A stretch of 35,166 bases of DNA from Cytophagales bacterium. GTDB taxonomy: Bacteria; Bacteroidota; Bacteroidia; Cytophagales; UBA9547. Location of the stretch: NCBI GenBank assembly GCA_014376535.1, contig JACMRH010000019.1, positions 1 to 35,166 of the forward strand, given 5' to 3'. This document shows positions 1-7,900 of the stretch, in pieces. Under the pieces are notes generated by a model. It did no database searches. It was not told where the DNA came from and worked only from the letters and a program-made list of their open reading frames with translations. The number at the start of each line of letters is the position of its first letter. Within the stretch, counting starts at the first letter, position 1. The translations under genes and the position numbers were made by a program.

Positions 1-348
1 GATCAGATGACTTCAAACAGAGTTCCTGAAACGAGCGAAGTTATTCGTGAAAGAGTAGTAAAAGCAAGGGAAATCCAGTTAGTCAGGTTCCAGGGATCGC
101 AGATTTACTCCAATGCGATGATGCCGAGTGAAATGGTAAAGAAGGTTTGCCAGATAAATGAAGCCGGTAAAATCCTGATTAAAACTGCTATGGAAAGACT
201 TGGACTCTCGGCCCGGGCCTATGACCGTATTTTAAAGGTCTCAAGAACAATCGCAGACCTTGCTGCCAGCGAGGAAATTAAAGTAGAACATCTTGCTGAA
301 GCTATTCAGTACAGGAGTTTGGACCGGGAAAGCTGGGGGGCCGTGTAA
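1..348 (+). CDS. YifB/ComM-family Mg-chelatase-like AAA+ protein, C-terminal fragment
   Basis: This is the 3' end of a gene that starts before the window; the frame is open from base 1, so the ATG at 7 is probably internal. The visible 115 residues match the C-terminal helical domain of YifB/ComM proteins: a run ending REIQLVRF, then SARAYDRILKVSRTIADL and a final HLAEAIQYRSLDR, which is the typical family ending. ComM is a hexameric helicase that helps branch migration during natural transformation in several bacteria; the role here is unproven. The ATPase core lies upstream and cannot be checked. It ends 47 bases before the secretion genes and is probably an unrelated neighbour. Confidence 0.85.
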   Translation, partial: DQMTSNRVPETSEVIRERVVKAREIQLVRFQGSQIYSNAMMPSEMVKKVCQINEAGKILIKTAMERLGLSARAYDRILKVSRTIADLAASEEIKVEHLAEAIQYRSLDRESWGAV

Positions 349-395
349 TAGTTTATGAATTCATTTTCCTAATTCTTATTTACAACAGAAATATC

Positions 396-1640
396 TTGAA
401 TAAGAAATTCAAAACATCAGCATTATATTTAACTATCGTTATTTCAATAATTGTTGGTTTCTTATGTAGTTCTCTTATTTATATGGGGTATTTTTCCCGG
501 ATCCAAATTCAAATAAATCACCAAAAACAAAGGTTATTTCGAAATCATGATTCGGCCCTAAAATTGCTTTGCAGCAGAAAATTCTCTGATACCAATCAAA
601 AAATGGATTTGTTTGGAGAAGGCAGAGATTCAATCCAATTAGGAACATTCAATTGGGGTATGTACACTGTAGGATTTGTTAAGTCTTTCGTAAATAAAGA
701 CACTATCAGTAGCATTTGCATTATTGGTAGCGAGCCAGATTCTCTTTACAAATCAGCCATATATTTGGCTGATAATGGTAGTTCAATAACATTTGCCGGT
801 AAAACATTTGTACGAGGAAATGCATTCTTACCAAAGTCAGGTGTTAACTCGGGATCGGTAGACGGACAAAAATTTCAATTTAAAAATTTAGTAGATGGAA
901 AAATCAGCATCAGTAAGGATCACCTGCCTGAATTGGATAATGAGTTTCTAAAAAAAATGCTAAAAAATCTGAATTCTGTTGATAAAGCAAATCCAGCATT
1001 TAAATTACCTACTGATAGCCTTAATGTATCTTTTTATAACGAAACACAGCGTTATCATTCTTCTGGAATTCCTTTCATTTTAAAAAAAAATATTATTCGC
1101 GGTAACGTTATGCTTTCCTCAGATACCCTTATATCAATAGGCTCTAATGTGAGTTTAGAAAACATTATACTTTTTGCACCAATTATAAAATTTGAAAAGG
1201 GTTTCAAAGGGATAGTTCAGGCTTTTGCAACCGATTCAATTATCATTTCAGAAAATTGTGATTTAAAATTTCCATCAGCTCTAAGTATAATACCAAGCAA
1301 TTCCAGTAATAATAGACCAGGCATTTATATGGGTAGAAATTCACGTTTAGATGGATGCTTACTTCAATATACTGGCTTAGATAAAAGTAGTTTAGCTAAT
1401 ACATATATAAGTGAAAGTGCTACAATACATGGTATTGTTTATGCTGATGCATTTTTGTCTTTAAATGGAATTATTTACGGAAGTTTATTGTGTAATAAAA
1501 TTTTGCTCAATCGTCCCTCAGGTGTTTATGCAAATCATCTTCTTAATTGTACTATAGATAGAACTCGTCTCTCTACATTTTTTGTTACCTCACCAATTTT
1601 TTCAAGAAAAAAAAAACAAATTATCTCCAGATTAAAATAA
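396..1640 (+). CDS. Membrane-anchored beta-solenoid protein of the pseudopilin operon (PilX/GspK-like position)
   Basis: A 414-residue protein starting at TTG; the next in-frame ATG (484) would remove the only membrane segment (about residues 8-30), so TTG is preferred. The rest is predicted periplasmic. Residues about 230-385 form short repeated hydrophobic strands broken by G, N and S, for example SSDTLISIGSNVSLENIILF and SESATIHGIVYADAFLSL, the look of a beta-solenoid such as those in polymer-forming or PilX-type proteins. No prepilin cleavage motif of the [G/A/S]-x4-E type is obvious. It abuts the GspI-like gene with no gap, so by position it may cap the pseudopilus as GspK does elsewhere. 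There is no clear sequence homology to GspK that I can see. The function is inferred from context. Confidence 0.6.
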   Translation: MNKKFKTSALYLTIVISIIVGFLCSSLIYMGYFSRIQIQINHQKQRLFRNHDSALKLLCSRKFSDTNQKMDLFGEGRDSIQLGTFNWGMYTVGFVKSFVNKDTISSICIIGSEPDSLYKSAIYLADNGSSITFAGKTFVRGNAFLPKSGVNSGSVDGQKFQFKNLVDGKISISKDHLPELDNEFLKKMLKNLNSVDKANPAFKLPTDSLNVSFYNETQRYHSSGIPFILKKNIIRGNVMLSSDTLISIGSNVSLENIILFAPIIKFEKGFKGIVQAFATDSIIISENCDLKFPSALSIIPSNSSNNRPGIYMGRNSRLDGCLLQYTGLDKSSLANTYISESATIHGIVYADAFLSLNGIIYGSLLCNKILLNRPSGVYANHLLNCTIDRTRLSTFFVTSPIFSRKKKQIISRLK

Positions 1641-1985
1641 ATGTTCATTTATAAATTGAAATCATCTTCATTGATAGAAATTATAGTTTCTTTGGTTATG
1701 ATTTTTGCTATTTTTTCAATTGCAACCGCCTTGTATATCAACGTTGTATCATCATCTGCTAATTTGCAACAGACAAAACTGGAATTTGAAATAGAAAGAC
1801 TAGCTAGTGAAACACAAAAAGATCATTCTTGGCTTAATGGTAATTTCGTTTTAGGACCTTATCACATTGAAAAATCTGTTAAGGTTTATAATAACGAAGA
1901 AGAAATTTTTCAATTAAATTTTATTGCAAGAGATATAAACAATAAAATCATTTATGACTGGAAGCAATTATTCATTGTAGAATGA
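1641..1985 (+). CDS. Minor pseudopilin, GspI/PilV-like
   Basis: A 114-residue protein with a prepilin-type N-terminus: a short basic leader (MFIYKLKS), then SSLIEIIVSLVMIFAIF with the +5 glutamate at E13, followed by a hydrophobic alpha-helix and a small beta domain. The predicted -1 residue is Ser8, not the usual Gly. Length suits a minor pseudopilin. The start codon follows the previous stop directly and the stop overlaps the next gene (ATGA), so it is translationally coupled. It is likely processed by the peptidase encoded at 27692 and joins the tip of the periplasmic pseudopilus. Calling it GspI rather than GspH or GspJ rests on size and gene order. Confidence 0.75.
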   Translation: MFIYKLKSSSLIEIIVSLVMIFAIFSIATALYINVVSSSANLQQTKLEFEIERLASETQKDHSWLNGNFVLGPYHIEKSVKVYNNEEEIFQLNFIARDINNKIIYDWKQLFIVE

Positions 1986-2488
1986 AAAAAAGATTACCTT
2001 CTTATACTTTACTGGAATTAGTTGTTGTTATGTTACTGACAACAATAGTAGCATCTATAGTTTTTTTGACCTTAAACATATTAGAAGTTTCTTTAAAAAA
2101 GTTTAAAAGCGAATCCGAAACCTTGTTAAAAATGGGATTATTGAAACGTCTGCTAACTCAAGATTTTTTAGAATCGAGTCAGATAATAAACATTACGGAT
2201 GGATTGATAATAAATACACAAAGTGGAAATGTAATTTATAATTTCAAACCTACTTCTATCTCGCGAACTAAGGCTGGTGTTGCAGATTCATTTTATTTAA
2301 AAACATCGCCCTTGATAAAAAAATTTTACTCTGAACCAATAGAAATGCCTAATTATATTATTAATGAATTAAACTTTGAGATATACTGTAAAAATGAAGT
2401 TTTCACCTATATTGTTAAGAAGCAATATGGGGCTGATATGCTAATGTCTTGGGAAAGAGATAAAGGTACTTTTAACGAAAAACAATAA
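1982..2488 (+). CDS. Minor pseudopilin, GspJ/PilW-like
   Basis: A 168-residue protein with leader MKKRLPS followed by YTLLELVVVMLLTTIVASIVF, a classic prepilin hydrophobic helix with Glu12 at +5 and Ser7 at -1. The larger C-terminal domain is beta-rich, with YNFKPTSISRTKAGVADSFYLKTS and a Cys at about residue 138, which fits GspJ/PilW size. It overlaps the preceding pseudopilin by four bases and is followed after four bases by the GspF gene. Together with the two upstream genes it probably forms the pseudopilus tip complex. The exact subtype is an inference; membership of the prepilin family is clear. Confidence 0.75.
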   Translation: MKKRLPSYTLLELVVVMLLTTIVASIVFLTLNILEVSLKKFKSESETLLKMGLLKRLLTQDFLESSQIINITDGLIINTQSGNVIYNFKPTSISRTKAGVADSFYLKTSPLIKKFYSEPIEMPNYIINELNFEIYCKNEVFTYIVKKQYGADMLMSWERDKGTFNEKQ

Positions 2489-2492
2489 GGCT

Positions 2493-3632
2493 TTGTCTAA
2501 AGGAATTAATATTGGCTACGTAAGTAAAAATCAGAATTCTGCAATAAAGAAATTTGACTTCAGTAAGATAATTAATAAAGAAATTTCATTTTCTGGTAAG
2601 ATATTAGGTGATAAAAAGAAAGAAGAATTTTATCATGAATTAGGGATTCTATTTTCTGCAGGAGTTGATATCAAATCCTCCTTAGAACTCATTGAGGAGG
2701 AGCAAACAAAACTAAAATATAAAAATTTATTCTCAATCATAAAAAATAAAGTGGTAGCAGGTTACTCTCTTTCCGAAGCAATAAGGGAAAGTGGTTGCTT
2801 TTCTAACTACGAATATTACAGTATACAAATTGGGGAAGAAACAGGTAAACTTCCGATAGTCCTTAAGGAATTGGCAAGTTTTTACCTTAATAAGATTAAA
2901 CAAAGTAGGCAAATAGTAAGCGCTCTATCATATCCAGCTTTAGTAATGGCTACTTCTCTGGGAGCTATATTTTTTATGATGAATTTTATAGTTCCCATGT
3001 TTGCGGATATATTTAAAAGATTTGGCGGAGATTTACCCTGGATCACGTCTTTTATTCTTCAAATTTCTAATACAATAAGTTCTTATTTTTACGTGTTTAT
3101 TGTATTTCTAATCATTGCATCTTTCATTGTCATATCTCAAAAAAATAAATTATGGTTTCGCAATTTTATGTCTGTCTTTATTTTAAGTATTCCATTTATA
3201 GGAGAGATGGTACGTAAGATATATTTAGCCAGGTTTTGTCACTCTATGACATTATTAATCAGTTCAAAGATACCCTTAATTAGATCTTTATCCCTTGTTA
3301 AACAGATGATCGAATTTTATCCACTTGAAGTTTCTTTAGCGAAGATTGAGCAGGATATACTTCATGGAGAGACTCTGCATAGTAGTATGTCAAAATTTAA
3401 CGTATATCACAAAAGGATGGTTTCATTGATCAAAGTTGGGGAAGAAGTTAATCAACTTGAAATGTTTTTTGAAAAAATAGGAAAACAATATACTGAAGAT
3501 GTTGAGCACCAAACTGGTATCATTTCAAGTTTAATGGAACCTTTAATGATAATCTTTCTTGGCTTAATAGTCGGAGTTATTCTTATTGCTATGTATCTAC
3601 CCCTTTTCAAATTAAGTAGTAATTTTGGGTAA
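2493..3632 (+). CDS. gspF: Type II secretion / type IV pilus inner-membrane platform protein GspF
   Basis: A 379-residue GspF/PilC family protein, the inner-membrane platform that couples the GspE ATPase to pseudopilus assembly. The first T2SF domain lies at about residues 40-145, with FYHELGILFSAGVDIKSSLELI and GYSLSEAIRES, and the IGEETGKLPIVLKELASFY motif. A membrane helix follows SYPALV (about 148-172), a second lies near 195-215, then the repeat domain ARFCHSMTLLISSKIPLIRSL and VSLIKVGEEVNQLEMFFEKIG, and a final helix near 350-372. Length is slightly under the usual 400 because the N-terminal extension is short. The start is TTG, four bases after the pseudopilin stop. It is the last machine gene before the cargo block. 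Confidence 0.93.
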   Translation: MSKGINIGYVSKNQNSAIKKFDFSKIINKEISFSGKILGDKKKEEFYHELGILFSAGVDIKSSLELIEEEQTKLKYKNLFSIIKNKVVAGYSLSEAIRESGCFSNYEYYSIQIGEETGKLPIVLKELASFYLNKIKQSRQIVSALSYPALVMATSLGAIFFMMNFIVPMFADIFKRFGGDLPWITSFILQISNTISSYFYVFIVFLIIASFIVISQKNKLWFRNFMSVFILSIPFIGEMVRKIYLARFCHSMTLLISSKIPLIRSLSLVKQMIEFYPLEVSLAKIEQDILHGETLHSSMSKFNVYHKRMVSLIKVGEEVNQLEMFFEKIGKQYTEDVEHQTGIISSLMEPLMIIFLGLIVGVILIAMYLPLFKLSSNFG

Positions 3633-3829
3633 CATTTTTAATTCTGCGCCAACTTTTTAATTTAATTATCCGCACTACTTAAAATAAAATTAAAAACATT
3701 TATTCTCTTGTATTAATCTTAGATAGAATTGTAAGTTTTAAGTACGTGAATAATTTATCAAAATTAAAGCAGATCCTTTTGTTTTTTGTTTTTACATTTG
3801 GAATTGTACTTGTCCAAACTCATAAATAA
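3633..3829 (+). promoter_or_regulatory. 197-base gap between gspF and the cargo block, with weak promoter-like sequence
   Basis: This is one of only two gaps over 150 bases between genes in the window and separates the machine genes from the cargo genes. TACATTTG at 3793-3800 matches the Bacteroidota -7 consensus TAnnTTTG and lies 29 bases before the ATG at 3830; TAGAATTG at 3724-3731 matches with one mismatch. Neither has a TTTG -33 element at the usual spacing. There is no hairpin with a T-run, so no terminator for the upstream genes is seen. A promoter is plausible but unproven. Confidence 0.3.
3746..3829 (+). CDS. Possible 27-residue hydrophobic micro-ORF
   Basis: A GTG-started open frame of 27 codons ends with TAA exactly one base before the ATG of the Skp-like gene, so the two frames abut. 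The peptide begins MNNLSKLKQ (basic head), then ILLFFVFTFGIVLV (one membrane segment), and ends QTHK, the layout of a signal-anchor or leader peptide. The lack of a spacer fits translational coupling. No homologue is recognised. It could equally be a chance frame in AT-rich DNA, where hydrophobic codons are common; no ribosome-binding site is evident. Confidence 0.35.
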   Translation: MNNLSKLKQILLFFVFTFGIVLVQTHK

Positions 3830-4327
3830 ATGATTTTAAAGTGGCTCTTAGGCTTGATTTTTCTGGTACTTATTGGTTCATTGAGTTATCTAATCTATAC
3901 ACAAGATCGGGTTAAAATAGGTGTTGTACGGACAAACGAGGTGCTTGAAAGTTTTAAAGGTGGTCAAAAAGAAAAATTATTATTTGAAAATAAAGTAACC
4001 TCATCTCGATTATTGTTGGACTCAATCTACAATTTATACAGATCTGACAGGAAGGGATCAAAAGGTACATTTGTTGAAGACCGAAATATTAAAATTTATC
4101 AGCAAAAGGAGAAGGAAGTTGAGATTGAATTAGAGCAGGCTAAGGAAAGAATGGAACTTACAATATTAAATTCTTTCAATTCTTTTATTAGTAAATATGC
4201 TGAGGATAAAGATTACGATTTAGTATTGGGCGTTACTGGATTTGGTAATATTTTGTTTGCAAAAAAATATGTGGATGTTACAGAGGATGTAATTGAAAAA
4301 ATGAACAATGATTTTTATGCAAAATAA
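3830..4327 (+). CDS. Skp/OmpH-like periplasmic chaperone with N-terminal membrane segment
   Basis: A 165-residue protein of the OmpH/Skp family. A hydrophobic segment at residues 4-23 (signal or anchor) is followed by the family's first strand IGVVRTNEVLESFKGG, a long charged helix rich in K and E (KIYQQKEKEVEIELEQAKERM), and the closing YDLVLGVTGFGNILFAKKYVDVT, which matches the second half of the Skp body. Skp is a trimeric holdase that keeps unfolded outer-membrane proteins soluble in the periplasm. Length is normal. Its stop overlaps the next gene, and it heads the block containing the giant secreted proteins, so it may be a dedicated chaperone for them; that role is inference. The first segment lacks a clear signal peptidase site, so it may stay membrane-bound. 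Confidence 0.8.
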   Translation: MILKWLLGLIFLVLIGSLSYLIYTQDRVKIGVVRTNEVLESFKGGQKEKLLFENKVTSSRLLLDSIYNLYRSDRKGSKGTFVEDRNIKIYQQKEKEVEIELEQAKERMELTILNSFNSFISKYAEDKDYDLVLGVTGFGNILFAKKYVDVTEDVIEKMNNDFYAK

Positions 4328-4919
4328 ACTGTTCTTATTTATTATGTTTTGCTTTTTGATCTCATGCAAGAGAGCAAACTTTGAGAATATTTCTGAAATA
4401 AATAACTATTTAAATAATGAGGAAAATGGCCTTTATAAAAGCATTAAACATGATGGGTTGATCTTCTCTCTTAAATATATACCACCTAAACATTTTGCTC
4501 TTATCAACAAAACTATTTCTAATGACTCAACTGTAAAATCAGATAGTCTAATTAAACTTTACTCTAATCAGACTTCTTTCATTTTTACGTTTTCACTAGA
4601 AGATAATTCCAAAGATGTAATGTATGAGGGTATCTCCAATCAGGAAGAATACAATAGAAGATTGTCATTTATGAATTTTAATTTGCCAGATTCTTTTACT
4701 TTAAAAGTTGGCGATAAAGAAACAAAGCCTCTGCTATGTAATTTTGAAAATACTTACAGTTTGACAAATTCACGAAAAGTGAATTTAATTTTTTCGCCTT
4801 TTGATAAAAATGACCTTAACAAAACAATAGAAATTTTCTATCATGATGATGTTTTTCTCACAGGAACATCACTATTTAAATTTGATGGAAATGATATAAG
4901 TAAAGTAAACCTGCTATAA
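4317..4919 (+). CDS. Lipoprotein of unknown function
   Basis: A 200-residue protein from ATG 4317; an earlier ATG at 4308 in the same frame adds three residues. The N-terminus (MQNKLFLFIMF then CFLISC) is a type II signal peptide with lipobox L-I-S-C and Cys17 as the lipidated residue. The mature part is polar and beta-rich, with FSLKYIPPKHFALINK and SFIFTFSLEDNSKDVMYEG, and matches no family I recognise. It overlaps the Skp-like gene by 11 bases and ends one base before the first giant protein, so it is almost certainly co-expressed with it. It could help outer-membrane passage or surface anchoring of the giants; this is speculation from position. Confidence 0.7.
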   Translation: MQNKLFLFIMFCFLISCKRANFENISEINNYLNNEENGLYKSIKHDGLIFSLKYIPPKHFALINKTISNDSTVKSDSLIKLYSNQTSFIFTFSLEDNSKDVMYEGISNQEEYNRRLSFMNFNLPDSFTLKVGDKETKPLLCNFENTYSLTNSRKVNLIFSPFDKNDLNKTIEIFYHDDVFLTGTSLFKFDGNDISKVNLL

Positions 4920-4920
4920 A

Positions 4921-7900
4921 ATGAAATTATTTAGAAATGTATTGTTCTCCCGTACTTTAACCTTTTCGGTTCTTACAGGATTTTGTCTTAATATTTTTAT
5001 AATATCTGAGTCGTTTGCGCTCACATCTGGTCCAAAATCACCGGATTTTTCATCGTATCAACCTATTAGTGCTACTGATATGGTCAATACTTTTACAGGT
5101 GAATTTTCTTACAGTGTCCCAGTTATTCAAATTCCTGGTCCTGGTGAATCAGGATATTCTCTTTCTTTAAATTATAATTCCGGAGTATCTTCAGAAGAAG
5201 AAGCATCCTGGGTTGGCTTAGGATGGAAGCTTTCACCTGGTGTGATTGACAGATCTAAAAGAGGGATACCAGATGACTTTGATGATACAAAATCTATTGA
5301 TTATTATAATCATAATGATGCCAACTGGTCTTTTTCTGCAAAGAGGAAAATAGGAGCCCAGTTATTTGCAAAGAAAATTGACAATACTGCATTAGATATT
5401 GGGTTAGGAACAACCCTTAGATATAACAATAATACAGGTTACTTTCGATCATTTAACCTGGACATGTCTACTCTTGGAATACTTTCAGTGGGTGCAGAAT
5501 ACAGTGCCTCAGGAATAACTTATTCGGCCCAAATTAGTCCTTATGGAATCGCAAAATTTTTTAGAAAATCTAAAGAGAAACGGGATAAAAAAATGGAAAA
5601 GGATATTGACAAAATATTAGACGATGATAAGTTAACAAATAATCAAAAAATTAAGCAGCTAAATAAGAAATTAGATTTTAATAAGAAGCGGGAAAAACTA
5701 AATAGCAGATTGTATTCCCCAAGTTCTTCATTAGGAGCCTTTTCTTTCTCTGATTTTTCTAAGCCTCCCATCAACCCTAAATATTCTGGTTTCAGTGTTA
5801 ACGTAGCTAAAACGTTGTCAATTGAACCATCTACTCTTCCTATTGGCTTGTATACTGGTGATTATTATGGTTTTAACATTCAAAAAAATCATACAGTTTC
5901 CAGTTTCAATTCTGTGGGATATATGTATTCTGTCAATTCTGCTGATGAACATGTAAAGGATTATTATGTAGAAAAAGGTAATAATATCGGTATAAGAGAT
6001 TTGTTTCTCGGAATGCCTTTTAATAATGCGGACTTTTTTAACGTGTCATGTGATGGTTTAGGAGGATCTTTTAAATTCAAACATAATAGTATTGGAATAT
6101 TTTCTCCTGCTAAAATCAAAAACTCTTTGATCCATATCAATTTCGCAAAAGGCTTGGACCTGGGTGCTGATATTGGGGTGAGCATAGATATCGGTGGTGG
6201 TGTAACAGATAACATAGTAAGAAAATGGGGTTCAAGTGGTGTCAAGCAATTTGGTACAGAATCAAATGGAAGGTTTGTCTTTTTACATGATTTAGGTGAT
6301 TATGGAAAAGACAACCTAATGAATAGTAATAATTGTGGAGTTATTGACCTGGAAGTCAAATGTAAAGTGCCCGGTATAAAGAATGCGAAAATTGGGGATG
6401 TTTCAACTTCAAAGAATCAAGACGTACTTCCATATGAAAATTATGTTTTTTCAAGAGCTACACCAATTACTTATTCAAAGACCGGAAGCTTGATTGAAAA
6501 ATTCTCAATTGTAAATGATAAAGGAACAAGGTTTCAATTCAATGAAAATTTGAAAGTTTTCAATGAAGGAAGTCTTCAAGTGTCAGAAGGAGGTTTAGCT
6601 GGAACTGTTGACAATAATTATATAATTAATTCTGTTAGCCCAACTTATACTCCTGCTGGACTTATAAATTACTTTAGTGACTTTAAAGATAATGGAGCTA
6701 AAAAAACAACTTTTAACAAGGTTGTTGGCGAAATAAATAAAAATCCATACGCGGTTAACTACCTATTAACTGAAATTTTAGATTATGATTATCAAGACAT
6801 TAACGCTAATGGAGTTGATAATGCTGATTATGGGAGTTGGACTAAATTTGCTTATGAAACTGCCAGTCCTAATTATGAATTCCGGTATCCTTATTCCGGG
6901 TTTTTATATGAAGAAAATTCCTATTCAATAAGTGAAGACAATATGGGCCAGGTAAATTTTGGTTCTAAAGAATTAAAGTATTTAAACAAAATTGAGACCA
7001 AAACCCATATTGCTTATTTTGTAAACAATGAATCGGTTGCTGCTAATTTTGGAAATGCCGAAGGTGTAGATTTTTTAAATCCATCTAAAGTTGCTCTAAG
7101 ACTAGACGCACGTGATGCAAGTAATACAAATCCAGCCAGTTGCAGGAGATCCAGGTATTTAGACAAAATTGTTTTGTTTTCAAAAAATAACCTTGCCAAG
7201 CCCTTATATACTGTCCGATTTGATTATGGCTATAGTTTATGTTCAAAAACCCCTAATAATTCAAGCAAAACAGGAAAATTAACTTTAAATAAAGTTTGGT
7301 TCGAATACGAAGGTGTAAACAATGCAAGAATAGCCCCATATGTTTTTTCTTATAATTATCCATTCTCAAATGAATATTCAGGAATTCTTGGTAAAAGCAA
7401 ATATCCTGACTTTTTTACGTTGCTAGGGAAATATTCTACTGCAACTCAAAATCCAGATTATAATCCGCATTTATTAGATGCATGGGGTAACATACAATAC
7501 AAAGGAAATGATCAAAATCGCCTGGATAGGCCTTGGTTAAACCAGGCAAATATGTCTGATGATGATGCTAGACAATTTGACCCCGCGGCATGGCATATGA
7601 AACAGATTCAATTACCTTCCGGAGGAAAAATTCTTGTTGAATATGAGCAGAATACATATCGTTTTGTACAAGATAGAGCTGTCTCTGGCATGGCAAGTGT
7701 CAATGATTATTATTGGGATAGCGGTGATAAGTCTGGTTACGGAAATATGGATATATATCTAAATCCCGAAGATTTAAATATAAGTTCTACCCAATTAACA
7801 AATGAAAGCGCGAATATCATAAGCATGGTTAATAACTGGTTTGAATTTGATGGTAATTCAGCCGGAAGGAAAATTTATTATAAGTTTTTATTTAATCAAG

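Noticed and set aside
355..364. Perfect 10-base palindrome ATGAATTCAT after the YifB gene
   Set aside because: Too short, with no T-run, and expected by chance in AT-rich DNA; not a supported operator or terminator.
5964..6245. A 93-residue - strand frame inside protein A, and similar antisense frames elsewhere
   Set aside because: Shadow of the coding + strand; no start context, no domain and full overlap with a well-supported gene.
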